Positions 1-8,759 of a DNA stretch of 64,000 nucleotides are shown in pieces (positions within the stretch are counted from its first letter, which is position 1; the number at the start of each line of letters is the position of its first letter). The notes below the pieces were generated by a model, which was not told the DNA's origin, did no database searches, and saw only the letters and a list, made by a program, of their open reading frames with translations. The translations under genes were made by a program, and so were the position numbers. Source of the stretch: Chloroflexota bacterium (lineage in GTDB: Bacteria; Chloroflexota; Anaerolineae; J102); assembly GCA_029782215.1 (NCBI GenBank), contig JAKOVD010000197.1, positions 92,034-156,033 on the forward strand, given 5' to 3'.

Positions 1-112
1 CGATGTCCCTATTGGTGGCCTTCTCGAAGCCCTTCTCTGCGAATACGGTCAGGGCGCCGCTGATGATCTGCTGGCGTCGTTCTTCGTATTCATGCTCGTC
101 ACGCTTGGGCAC
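1..112 (-). CDS. TetR-family transcriptional regulator, N-terminal part (cut by window edge)
   Basis: The minus strand reads MPKRDEHEYEERRQQIISGA followed by LTVFAEKGFEKATNRDI before the window ends. This is the start of a TetR-type helix-turn-helix domain: a charged N-terminal tail, helix 1 with I-x-x-A-x-x-x-F, then the G-F-x-x-A-T turn. The start is GTG at 112-110, preceded by a GGAGG ribosome-binding site at 120-124. The promoter and operator lie directly upstream, so autorepression is likely. The ligand-binding domain is outside the window and the regulated target is unknown. Confidence 0.85.
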   Translation of the reverse strand, partial: MPKRDEHEYEERRQQIISGALTVFAEKGFEKATNRDI

Positions 113-128
113 GATCAAACCTCCTTGT

Positions 129-178
129 TTGATTGATCGGTCAATCAAGATTGTAAAACAGACCCCCATGACTGTCAA
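129..178 (-). promoter_or_regulatory. Promoter and TetR-type operator of the partial TetR gene
   Basis: On the minus strand a -35 TTGACA (plus 173-178) is followed after exactly 17 bases by a -10 TACAAT (plus 150-155). Just downstream, plus 129-148 carries an inverted repeat with perfect 8-base arms TTGATTGA/TCAATCAA around TCGG. An inverted repeat over the expected transcription start is the usual layout for a self-repressing TetR gene. The core TGATCGGTCA also occurs near the TetR gene at 63 kb. Confidence 0.75.
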
Positions 179-397
179 GCGGTCTGCGCCGATTGGGCGT
201 GGAGGTCTCTAGCCCGAAGGGTCTTCTCGCCCGTGCCACACGAACACCCATCCCTTGCTATAGGGCTGTGGTCTTGTCACTCCCCCTCCCGTCCATCCAT
301 CCTCCCTGGTCCGGCCGTTTGGCCTGACGAGGACAGCGGCATGACGCCCTCACTTTGGCCGCAGGTCCCCGGAACCGTGTCGGGCGGCAGCGGACGG

Positions 398-781
398 TTA
401 CGCCGGATGCTTAACGATGTAGCTCACCCCTTCGACGCCCATGAAGTGCTCATCTTGTGTCCACAGCTTCGCGCCGTGAACGAGGACTGTGGCCAGAATC
501 ATGCTGTCGGCCATGGCGAGTTTCAGCCTGAGGGAGACTTGAGCCGCTTCAAGGGCAATGGCGCGGCTGAGTTCCACTTCGTTCCCCAAGGCCATGACTC
601 CGACGGCCTGGAGAGCGGATCCCTCGCCTAGGGTCGCGAGGAGACGCTTGAAGACTTCGCACATGCATAGGGTGGGCACGATCAGAATGGCCAGGTCTCG
701 GATGGCTGGAGCGAAGAAGCCGGCATTCCGTCCACCTGTGAAGTACTCTATCCAACCCGAGGAGTCAACCACATTCAACAT
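398..781 (-). CDS. vapC: PIN-domain ribonuclease toxin, VapC-like
   Basis: This 127-residue protein has the size and layout of a VapC toxin, a magnesium-dependent RNase that cuts specific RNAs when not bound by its antitoxin. The expected acidic residues are visible: D6 in VVDSSGW, E42 in CMCEV, D92 in MADSMI and D110 in TQDEHF. The start overlaps the last seven bases of the upstream antitoxin gene, so the two are translationally coupled. All four acidic positions are kept, so the toxin looks active. The RNA target cannot be inferred. Confidence 0.85.
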   Translation of the reverse strand: MLNVVDSSGWIEYFTGGRNAGFFAPAIRDLAILIVPTLCMCEVFKRLLATLGEGSALQAVGVMALGNEVELSRAIALEAAQVSLRLKLAMADSMILATVLVHGAKLWTQDEHFMGVEGVSYIVKHPA

Positions 782-993
782 CGTGCCTCATCCTCTTCCT
801 CGCGCAGACCCTTTGTGCTGATGGTGGGGAACATCCCTTGCGCCTCCTCGACGCTCGGAACGATGACCAGGCGGATGCTCTTCTGATAGGGAATGAACAT
901 TACCTTCTGGCCTGGCTTGAGGTGAAATTGCTCGCGGATTGCCCGCGGGATGACGATCTGGTAGTTGGTCGAAATGCTGGTGACGGTCGCCAT
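775..993 (-). CDS. vapB: AbrB/MazE-type antitoxin, VapB-like
   Basis: This 72-residue protein begins MATVTSISTNYQIVIPRAIR, the swapped-hairpin SpoVT/AbrB DNA-binding fold: a T-x-x-x-Q-I-V-I-P-x-x-I-R strand-turn, then LKPGQKVMF. The rest (IVPSVEEAQGMFPTIS and an acidic tail) is the usual toxin-wrapping arm. An upstream in-frame extension exists, but ATG at 993 has an AGGAG site about nine bases away and fits the family start. It would neutralise the PIN toxin encoded next and repress the operon. It ends inside the toxin gene. Confidence 0.85.
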   Translation of the reverse strand: MATVTSISTNYQIVIPRAIREQFHLKPGQKVMFIPYQKSIRLVIVPSVEEAQGMFPTISTKGLREEEDEARC

Positions 994-1189
994 GGCCCTG
1001 CAACTCCTGATCGCTTCATGATCGCTAAATAGTCTTATCCGATCGCCATCACAAAAGCAAAACTGCCGGCAACCGATGGCCGAATCCGGCTCCCTGTCTG
1101 CGAGCCAATCACGGCAATAGTGGGACCTGGTTCGTGAAGGATGGTACAATGGCTGGCATTGTCCCGGTGCACTCAACGAGGAGAATTCG

Positions 1190-2305
1190 ATGCCGACGGC
1201 CAAACGCCTGTTCTTCCTGGATAACCTGCGCGCCTTTGTGGTGATCCTGGTGATCGTCCTCCACGGTTCCATGAGCTACATGGCCTATGCGCCGCAGTGG
1301 TGGTACGTGCTGGACCCGCAGAACAGCCTGCTGTTCACGATGCTGGTGCTGCTCATCGACGTGCCGATCATGCCGATCCTGTTCTTCATTGCCGGCTACT
1401 TTGCCCTGCCCTCGCTCGACCGGCGCGGCATCAAAGCCTTCGTCAGGGAGAAGACCGTGCGCGTCGGTCTGCCCTGGGTGTTCGGCGCACTCATCCTGGC
1501 GCCACTCATCGCCTACATGACCTACTTCTCGCGCCATGTGCCGATGGGTTACCTGCAGTTCTGGGCCACGGATTTCTGGACCAAGCTGTACCAGCAGGCG
1601 GTCTACTGGTACCTGGGCATCCTGTTCGCTATGTTCCTGGTGCTGGCCCTGGTCTACAAGTCCAGCCCCCGTCTGCGTAAAAGCGGCGCTGCCGGCGCGG
1701 CGCCGACGTGGAAGCTGTTCGTTCTCTTTGTGGCGCTGACCGGGGCGGGTTTCCTGCTGGGAGGCCTGATCTTTCCGCCCGACACCTGGTCCCACGTCTA
1801 CGTCTTTGTGTTCCAGCCCCTGCGCCTCTCCTTTTATATAGGGTACTTCATTCTCGGTCTCTATGCCCAGCGTCACGGCTGGTTCCGGCCTGACGGCTAC
1901 CACCCTTCGGCCTGGCCCTGGGTGTGGACTTGCGTGATCAGCGGTCTTGCCTACCTGGGCATCCGCATGGCGGCGCCAAGCTCGCCGCAGGCGCCGATCC
2001 ACATCCAGACCCTGACGGCGCTCCTTTTCAGCGTGTTCTGCATGGCCGCCCTGTTCGCCGGTGCCGCGGTGTTCCAGGAGAGGTTGAACGGCGACGGCCG
2101 CACCTGGAAGAGCCTGGCGGCCAACTCGTACGGGATGTATTACGTCCACCCCCTCATCCTCTACCCCCTTGCCTACGTGTTCGTCGCCCTGACGCTCCCG
2201 GTCTTCCTCAAGGCGTTCCTCGTCATCACCCTGGCCGTCGTGGTGTCCTGGCTCGTCAGCGCGTTTGTGCTGAAGAAGCTGCCCGGGCTGCGCAAGGTGT
2301 TCTAG
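1190..2305 (+). CDS. Integral-membrane acyltransferase, acyltransferase 3 family
   Basis: The 371-residue protein opens with FFLDNLRAFVVILVIVLHGS, the acyltransferase-3 signature with a D-x-x-R-x-x-x motif (D11, R14) and the conserved membrane histidine H25. About ten hydrophobic segments follow, matching the family's 10-TM core. Members move acetyl or other acyl groups onto surface glycans, lipids or small molecules; the acceptor here is unknown. A GAGGAG ribosome site precedes ATG 1190, and a TACAAT -10-like hexamer lies at 1145-1150. It appears to be monocistronic. Confidence 0.85.
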   Translation: MPTAKRLFFLDNLRAFVVILVIVLHGSMSYMAYAPQWWYVLDPQNSLLFTMLVLLIDVPIMPILFFIAGYFALPSLDRRGIKAFVREKTVRVGLPWVFGALILAPLIAYMTYFSRHVPMGYLQFWATDFWTKLYQQAVYWYLGILFAMFLVLALVYKSSPRLRKSGAAGAAPTWKLFVLFVALTGAGFLLGGLIFPPDTWSHVYVFVFQPLRLSFYIGYFILGLYAQRHGWFRPDGYHPSAWPWVWTCVISGLAYLGIRMAAPSSPQAPIHIQTLTALLFSVFCMAALFAGAAVFQERLNGDGRTWKSLAANSYGMYYVHPLILYPLAYVFVALTLPVFLKAFLVITLAVVVSWLVSAFVLKKLPGLRKVF

Positions 2306-2326
2306 CTCGACAGGCGCGGTTGTCAT

Positions 2327-2410
2327 TCTTAGGAGTGAAACGACGAAGAATCTCCCGGTTTCTACCATGCAAACCGGGAGATTCTTCGCTCCCTCCGGTC
2401 GCTCAAAATG
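2327..2410. repeat. Dispersed palindromic repeat with long hairpin
   Basis: Plus 2345-2361 (GAAGAATCTCCCGGTTT) is perfectly complementary to 2371-2387 with a 9-base loop, giving a 17-bp stem just after the acyltransferase gene. The flanks are imperfect inverted copies of each other (CATTCTTAG... at 2323 onwards and CATTTTGAG on the opposite strand ending near 2410). Related CATnCTnA...GAAGnATC arms occur at 28145-28370. It may act as a terminator for the upstream gene, but no T-run follows. Confidence 0.7.
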
Positions 2411-2435
2411 GCAAATTGGATGGCAGTCCAGGTAA

Positions 2436-2475
2436 ACTAATAGTATTAGTATAAAGACTTACATCATTAGTCTTT
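2436..2475. promoter_or_regulatory. Two operator-like palindromes upstream of the hydrolase-TetR pair
   Basis: Plus 2436-2450 reads ACTAATA-G-TATTAGT, a perfect 15-base palindrome. Plus 2453-2459 AAAGACT pairs with 2469-2475 AGTCTTT. Both are AT-rich islands in GC-rich DNA, 60-100 bases before the hydrolase start at 2535. They are natural candidates for binding by the TetR protein encoded at 3352. Confidence 0.45.
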
Positions 2476-2534
2476 GTCAGATGGTATTCTGTGCCCAACA
2501 TCCTTCCTAACTGCGAGGTCAGCAAACGTCATCA

Positions 2535-3362
2535 ATGGTCACAGAGTATCTTGAACGAGAGGGCGGAAAAGTCGCCTATGATGTTGCCGGCGCCGGACCG
2601 CTGGTCATCTGCGTGCCTTCGATGGGGGATTTGCGGGCCGAATACCGGTTTCTGGCCCCGGAACTGGTCAAGGCCGGATATCGGGTGGTCACGTTGGACC
2701 AACGCGGCATCGGTGAGTCGAGCGTCCAATGGTCCGACTATTCCGTCGCAGGCGTTGGCTCTGACATCCTGGCCCTTGTCCGGCGCCTGGATGCCGGCCC
2801 GGCCGTGGTGATCGGCGACTCCTCAGGCGGCGGGGCAGCGGTATGGGCAGCGGCCGAAGCGCCGGAGCTCATCGCCGGCATCGTGCTCGTGGACGCTTTC
2901 GTGCGCGATTTTCCCAGCGCCAAGAACAAGTTCTTCGACCTGCTGGTTCCCGTGTTGTTCGGTGGTTCCTGGGGGCCGGGGGCGTGGGTCAAGTTCTACG
3001 GCTCCCTTTATCCCACTCGGCAGCCAGGTGACTTCACTGCTTACAAGGCAAGCCTTCAGGCCAACCTGGCCGAACCGGGACGCATGGCAGCCCTCCGCGG
3101 GCAGATCCGGGCTTCGAAGGCAGCATCGGCTGCCAGGCTGGAGCGCGTTCGTGTGCCCGCGCTGGTCGTGTTCGGCACACGCGATCCTGATTTCCCCGAT
3201 CCACGGGCAGAGGCAGACTGGATTGCCGGCCGGATGGGTGGAGAGGTGGTCATGGTCGATGGCGCCGGACACTACCCCCATGCCGAGATGCCGGATGAAA
3301 CGGCGTCCGCCATCCTCCCCTTCCTCATGCGGGTATTTGGAGCCGAGCAGCATGGCGCCTAG
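2535..3362 (+). CDS. Alpha/beta-hydrolase fold protein
   Basis: The 275-residue protein has the complete catalytic layout of the alpha/beta-hydrolase family. The nucleophile elbow is GDSSG with S96, the acid is probably D217 in FGTRDPD, and the base is H246 in DGAGHYPHAEMP. The oxyanion region is PSMGDLRAEYR, and DQRGIGES is typical of small soluble esterases and haloalkane-dehalogenase-like enzymes. The substrate is unknown. The stop lies 11 bases inside the downstream TetR gene, so the regulator is probably coupled to it and may respond to the hydrolase substrate. Confidence 0.85.
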   Translation: MVTEYLEREGGKVAYDVAGAGPLVICVPSMGDLRAEYRFLAPELVKAGYRVVTLDQRGIGESSVQWSDYSVAGVGSDILALVRRLDAGPAVVIGDSSGGGAAVWAAAEAPELIAGIVLVDAFVRDFPSAKNKFFDLLVPVLFGGSWGPGAWVKFYGSLYPTRQPGDFTAYKASLQANLAEPGRMAALRGQIRASKAASAARLERVRVPALVVFGTRDPDFPDPRAEADWIAGRMGGEVVMVDGAGHYPHAEMPDETASAILPFLMRVFGAEQHGA

Positions 3363-3939
3363 ACCGGGGCTGGACCGTGAGCAGGTTCTGGCCGCTGCTG
3401 CTGAGTTGGCAGACGCCGAGGGCACGGAGGGTCTCACCCTCGGCCGCCTGGCCCAGCGCCTCGGCGTGCGGACGCCCTCACTTTACAACCACATCGACGG
3501 TCTGTCCGATGTGCAGCGCGAGCTGGCGCTGAGGGCCAAACGCAGTCTCGGTGTCCAATTGGCCCGCGCCGCGGCGGGCAAGGCCGGTGACGACGGCGTT
3601 TTTGCCCTGGCCCAAGCCTTCCGGCAGTTCATCAAGGTACACCCAGCCCAGTACGCCCTCACCGTGCGTGCGTCACTGGTGGACCAACCCGAGGATCGCG
3701 AGATGCAGCAGGCTGAAGCCGAGATCGTCGATGTGGCGTTGGCCGTCGTTGCGTCCTATGGTCTGAGCGGCGCCCGGGCCGTGCACGCCGTGCGGGCCCT
3801 GCGCTCCGTCGTCCACGGTTTCGGCACCCTCGAGCTGACCGGCGGCTTCGGCTTGCCGTTGGACGCGGATGAGAGCTTTCAGGTCCTGTGCCGGATGTTG
3901 GCGACCGGGCTGCGCGCCCTGGCCAGGGAGGGGCAGTGA
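3352..3939 (+). CDS. TetR-family regulator with WHG-type ligand domain
   Basis: The reading frame is open much further upstream, but the domain starts at ATG 3352 (MAPRPGLDREQVLAAAAELA), giving 195 residues. Residues 1-60 form the TetR helix-turn-helix (LTLGRLAQRLGVRTPSLYNH). The C-terminal part resembles the WHG-type TetR effector domain (YALTVRASL, VHAVRALRSVVHGFGTLE). It overlaps the hydrolase gene by 11 bases. It probably represses this two-gene unit through the palindromes at 2436-2475. Confidence 0.8.
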   Translation: MAPRPGLDREQVLAAAAELADAEGTEGLTLGRLAQRLGVRTPSLYNHIDGLSDVQRELALRAKRSLGVQLARAAAGKAGDDGVFALAQAFRQFIKVHPAQYALTVRASLVDQPEDREMQQAEAEIVDVALAVVASYGLSGARAVHAVRALRSVVHGFGTLELTGGFGLPLDADESFQVLCRMLATGLRALAREGQ

Positions 3940-4100
3940 GTCCGTCCTTGTGTGCGATGGCGGGACCAGCGCCCACGCCCGCGGTCGGCTTCGCACATCT
4001 TCGGAAAAGGCGGTATTCTCCCCGATAGAGCGGTATTCAGCTTCGGGTCCGCTGTGAGCAGACCTGAAGCCACCTGTTTGATTTCCTGGAGTTCCCACCC

Positions 4101-4817
4101 ATGGACTTCCCATCCCTTATTGCGTTTCTGGCCGAACTGGCGCTGAACAACAACAAAGCCTGGTTCGACGAACACCGGCCCACCTATGAGAGACTCCGCG
4201 GCGAGTGGCTGGATTTCGTCAGCCGCGTCATCGACGGCATCACCGAGTTCGACCCCAGCGTGGGCATTGTCTCGCCGAAGGACGCCCTGTTCCGAATCAA
4301 CCGCGACGTGCGTTTTGCACGCGACAAGCGTCCCTACAACTCGACCTTCAGCGCCGCCATCTGCCCGCAGGGGCGCAGCAGCGGGCAGCCGGCCTACTAC
4401 TTCCAGGTGAACGAGGAGGGCATTCTCATGGTCGCGGGCGGCGTCTACATGCCTGCCTCCGCCATCCTGGGCGAGATCCGGGACCACATTGCCCGGTACC
4501 CGGAGCGCCTGGAGGCGGTACTGGCGGATCCGGCGTTTGCCGCCACCTTTGGGACCATCGAGGGCGAGCGGCTCAAGCGGCCGCCGCAGGGCTACGATGA
4601 AACCACGCCCGGCATCGAGTTCATCAAGCTCAAGAGTTTCACGGCCGGCGTGGAGCCCCGGGACTGGCTGGCGCGCCAGGAGGGCGTCGCCGGCGAGATC
4701 GTGGCGGGGTTCCGGGCCATGTTTCCTTTGATCCGGTGGCTGCGCGAGGCGCTGACCAGCATCCGCGACCCCGGCGTGCTCACGCCGCAGGAGATGGACC
4801 GGCTGCTGGGGCTGTGA
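4101..4817 (+). CDS. DUF2461 family protein
   Basis: The 238-residue product matches the DUF2461 (TIGR02453) family along its whole length. It begins with FLAELALNNNKAWFDEHRPTY, followed by the conserved FRINRDVRFARDKRPYNSTF and GGVYMP segments. The function of the family is not established, and no catalytic residues are known. It stands alone, with a GGAG site ahead of ATG 4101. The 160 bases before it hold no other gene that I can see. Confidence 0.85.
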   Translation: MDFPSLIAFLAELALNNNKAWFDEHRPTYERLRGEWLDFVSRVIDGITEFDPSVGIVSPKDALFRINRDVRFARDKRPYNSTFSAAICPQGRSSGQPAYYFQVNEEGILMVAGGVYMPASAILGEIRDHIARYPERLEAVLADPAFAATFGTIEGERLKRPPQGYDETTPGIEFIKLKSFTAGVEPRDWLARQEGVAGEIVAGFRAMFPLIRWLREALTSIRDPGVLTPQEMDRLLGL

Positions 4818-4878
4818 CTGCCGCCGGGGGAGGCGGACTTCCGGATCTGCCGCCGGGCAGCCCATAGCGTCCCTGCCG

Positions 4879-6027
4879 TCAGGTCAGCAGGACTTCCCGG
4901 ATGCGCTCGGCGTAGGCTCGCCCTTCCTCATCGCCGGTGACGAAGGCGATCTTGTCCGGTGTGCCCACCCCCAGCCCCAGCTCGACGGCGCGGACGATCT
5001 GTTCCTGCGCGAAGACCTTGCCGCGGCTGACCTCGGGCGTGGTGCCGAACAGCCGCAGGACGGCCACCCCGGCGGCGTCAATTGCCACGCGATCGGCGCC
5101 GGCCATGACCACGCCGGTGGCGGCCACGACGCCCTTGTCCGGCCCGCCCTTGACGAAGGCCTGGACGCCGTCGAGGACGACGAGCGCCGGCGCGTAGGTC
5201 GTATTGATCTCGGCGATCATGCGGCGCTGGTCGGGGCTGCCGTGCAGCTCGTTCATGTAGTTGTAGCCCTTCACGTTCTTGCCGGCGAAGCCGACGGAGT
5301 TCTTCAATGAGAGCGTGAAGTGCCCGCCGAAACGGTGGGTCTTGAGGTTGCAGGTCTGCACCACGCACTCGGCCTCGGCCAGCAGCTTGGGGATGGGAAA
5401 GCCGCGTGACCAGTGCCAGCCGTCGCCGTTGGCCATATCCCAGGCATCCGCCGCCAGTTCGTCCAGGACCACGACCCTGGCCCCGAAGCTCTTGGCCAGG
5501 TCGAACACGCCGCGCTGCGCCAACACCTGGGGCGTGGCGCCCATCCCGCTGCGGTCGGCCAGGGTGAGGGAGCGGGCGCCCATGTCGGTGAGGCTGGCGA
5601 GCAGGGTGCGCAGCGTGTCAGGGTGTGTGGAGCCGGGCGCCTCATCGGCGCTGTTGTAGTTCGGCTTCACCAGGACGTGCCGGCCGCGGACCGGGTTGGC
5701 GCCAAAGAGGTCGAGCGCTTGCCGCACCCCAGCCGCCCGATCGGTCGTGCTGGCCAGCGCCACGGCTGCCATCCCTGCGGCCGCGGTGGCGGTGGGCGAG
5801 GGCGTGTCCGTGGGCTGCGTTGTGGCCGTGGGCGATGGATCTCTGGTGGCGGTGGATGCTGCCGTCGCCGTCGCGGCAGGAGTCGCCGCCGGCGAAGGAG
5901 TGGCCGTGGGCGGCGCCGGTGTGGGCGTGGCTGCCGGCGCCGTTTCGCCGCAGGCATCGAGCCAGGGCGCCAACGCCAGGACGCCGCCCAGCCCGATCGC
6001 GTTCCTGCAAAATTGACGCCGGTTCAT
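4879..6027 (-). CDS. DUF362 domain lipoprotein with Tat-like signal
   Basis: The N-terminus MNRRQFCRNAIGLGGVLALA is a twin-arginine-type signal (R3-R4) running to a lipobox-like cysteine at about residue 26. A Pro/Thr/Ala linker to about residue 85 follows. The rest is a DUF362 domain (HVLVKPNYNSADEAPGS, NLKTHRFGGHFTLSLKNSVG, VVLDGVQAFVKGGPDKG). DUF362 is often found with iron-sulphur proteins, but no ferredoxin cysteines are visible here. Tat export suggests folding before transport, perhaps with a cofactor. The function is unknown. Confidence 0.8.
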   Translation of the reverse strand: MNRRQFCRNAIGLGGVLALAPWLDACGETAPAATPTPAPPTATPSPAATPAATATAASTATRDPSPTATTQPTDTPSPTATAAAGMAAVALASTTDRAAGVRQALDLFGANPVRGRHVLVKPNYNSADEAPGSTHPDTLRTLLASLTDMGARSLTLADRSGMGATPQVLAQRGVFDLAKSFGARVVVLDELAADAWDMANGDGWHWSRGFPIPKLLAEAECVVQTCNLKTHRFGGHFTLSLKNSVGFAGKNVKGYNYMNELHGSPDQRRMIAEINTTYAPALVVLDGVQAFVKGGPDKGVVAATGVVMAGADRVAIDAAGVAVLRLFGTTPEVSRGKVFAQEQIVRAVELGLGVGTPDKIAFVTGDEEGRAYAERIREVLLT

Positions 6028-6069
6028 CGCTCTGTCCTGTCTGGCTGTTCCAGCCTTCGTTCCGCCGTC

Positions 6070-6765
6070 CTACTGGCCGGCACGATCTGTCAATAGCTTG
6101 ACGAGCGGGCCGACCAGGAACTGCGTTTCGCCAAAGCCTGCCCCGCCAAAACGGCTAAAGCCGCCAGGGCCAGGCGTGCCGGACGGCGGGGTGCCGTTGC
6201 CAAAAGGCCGCTGTCCCTGGCCCCCGCCGCCGCTCTGCCGCGACGCCTGCGCCGTGGCGCGGCGGGCGGCCCGTTCGGCGTCGCTCAGGTTGGCGCCGGG
6301 AGTGCCTCCCGGACCCCGGTCGCCGGCGGGCGCCTGGGGCATCCCGTTTTCCTGCATCCAGGTCCGCAGGTCGGCGTCCTTGAGCTGCATGGCGGCTATG
6401 GCCTGAACCTGCTCAGAGGTCATGGCGCCTTCGATCTGCTTGAGGACGGCGTTGCGCTCGGTCTGGTCGCGCAGGGCGGCGCCCTGGAACGCCTGCCAAA
6501 GAGGCAGCAACGTGCGCGCCTGCACCGGTGTGACGGCGTTGTCCGTGCCCTCCAGCTTCAGGGTTCCCAACTCAAGCTGGGCCATGGCGGGCAGGGCGCC
6601 CTCGTAGGCGACGGGAAGCGCCTGGCTGACGTAAGGTGTGATGGCGATGGGCGTGCTGCCGGCGGCGCCAGCACCGGCCTGGGCGCCAGGAGCGGCCGTA
6701 CTGGCGCATCCCGCCCCCAGCAGGGCGAACGAAATCAGGAGGATGGAGAACTTCAGAAAGCGCAT
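6070..6765 (-). CDS. Lipoprotein of unknown function in the efflux operon
   Basis: The 231-residue protein has a lipoprotein signal with lipobox LGAGC (C20). The middle is helical (ALPAMAQLELGTLKLEGT, LPLWQAFQGAALRDQTERNA, AMTSEQVQAIAAMQL) and the C-terminal third is Gly/Pro/Arg/Gln-rich and probably disordered. The helical core resembles heat- or metal-stress periplasmic proteins only in a general way. It is the last gene after a MacA/MacB-type transporter, 48 bases downstream of the permease. I have the impression that such proteins recur beside MacAB-like genes in Chloroflexota, which would make it an accessory subunit. Confidence 0.65.
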   Translation of the reverse strand: MRFLKFSILLISFALLGAGCASTAAPGAQAGAGAAGSTPIAITPYVSQALPVAYEGALPAMAQLELGTLKLEGTDNAVTPVQARTLLPLWQAFQGAALRDQTERNAVLKQIEGAMTSEQVQAIAAMQLKDADLRTWMQENGMPQAPAGDRGPGGTPGANLSDAERAARRATAQASRQSGGGGQGQRPFGNGTPPSGTPGPGGFSRFGGAGFGETQFLVGPLVKLLTDRAGQ

Positions 6766-6813
6766 GGACTGGATGCTCCGGTGTGAGATGAAAAGTCAAC
6801 CTGCACGCAGGTG

Positions 6814-8033
<1,220 letters not shown>

Positions 8034-8037
<4 letters not shown>

Positions 8038-8759
8038 GGCCGTTCTTCCTTGTCCCCTTTGCCGTTGAGCAGGTCGGACACGATCTGGCCGTCGCGCACG
8101 TGGATGACGCGCCCGGCATGGCGGGCGATGTCCGGCTCGTGAGTGACCATGACGATGGTCGTCCCTTCGTGGTGCAGCTCGTCCAGCAGGCCCAGGATGT
8201 CCTCGCTGGAGGCTGTGTCCAGGTTGCCCGTCGGTTCGTCTGCCAGCAGGAGGGAAGGGCGGTTGATCAGGGCGCGGGCGATTGCCACGCGCTGCTGCTG
8301 CCCGCCGGAGAGCTCGTTGGGACGGTGCTGCATGCGTTCCGCCAAACCCACGGCTGCCAGCGCCGCCTCGGCGCGGCGGCGGCACTCGGCGTCAGAAACG
8401 GGCTGGCGGCTGTTGTAGAGAAGGGGCAGCATCACGTTCTTCAGCGCCGGCAGCCGGGGCAGCAGGTTGTAGGACTGGAACACAAAGCCGATCTTGCGGT
8501 TGCGCACAGCCGCCAACTGGTCCTTGTTCAGCTTGCTGACATCCTCGCCTGCCAGCCAATAGCTCCCGGAGGTGGGCCGGTCGAGGCACCCCAGGATGTT
8601 CAGCAGGGTGGACTTGCCGGAACCGGAAGGGCCCGTGATGGCCACGAACTCGCCGCCCCGCACCTCCAGGTCAATGCCGCGCAGCGCGTGGACTGAGACC
8701 TCGTTGGTGTCGTAGACTTTGCTCAACGCCTTGATCTCGATGACCCGCTCCTTTGTCAT
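8034..8759 (-). CDS. MacB/LolD-type ABC transporter ATPase
   Basis: The 241-residue nucleotide-binding subunit has Walker A GPSGSGKST, Q-loop FVFQSYNLLPRL, signature LSGGQQQR, Walker B LLLADEPTGNLD and an H-switch VTHEPD. GNLD after Walker B is typical of the MacB/LolD/FtsE group. It overlaps the adaptor gene upstream and the permease gene downstream by four bases each (ATGA), so the three proteins are made together. All catalytic motifs are intact. Confidence 0.93.

Noticed and set aside
1109..2368. 419-residue minus-strand open frame covering the acyltransferase
   Set aside because: The plus frame has a clear membrane acyltransferase with ribosome site; the minus frame is charged and low complexity.
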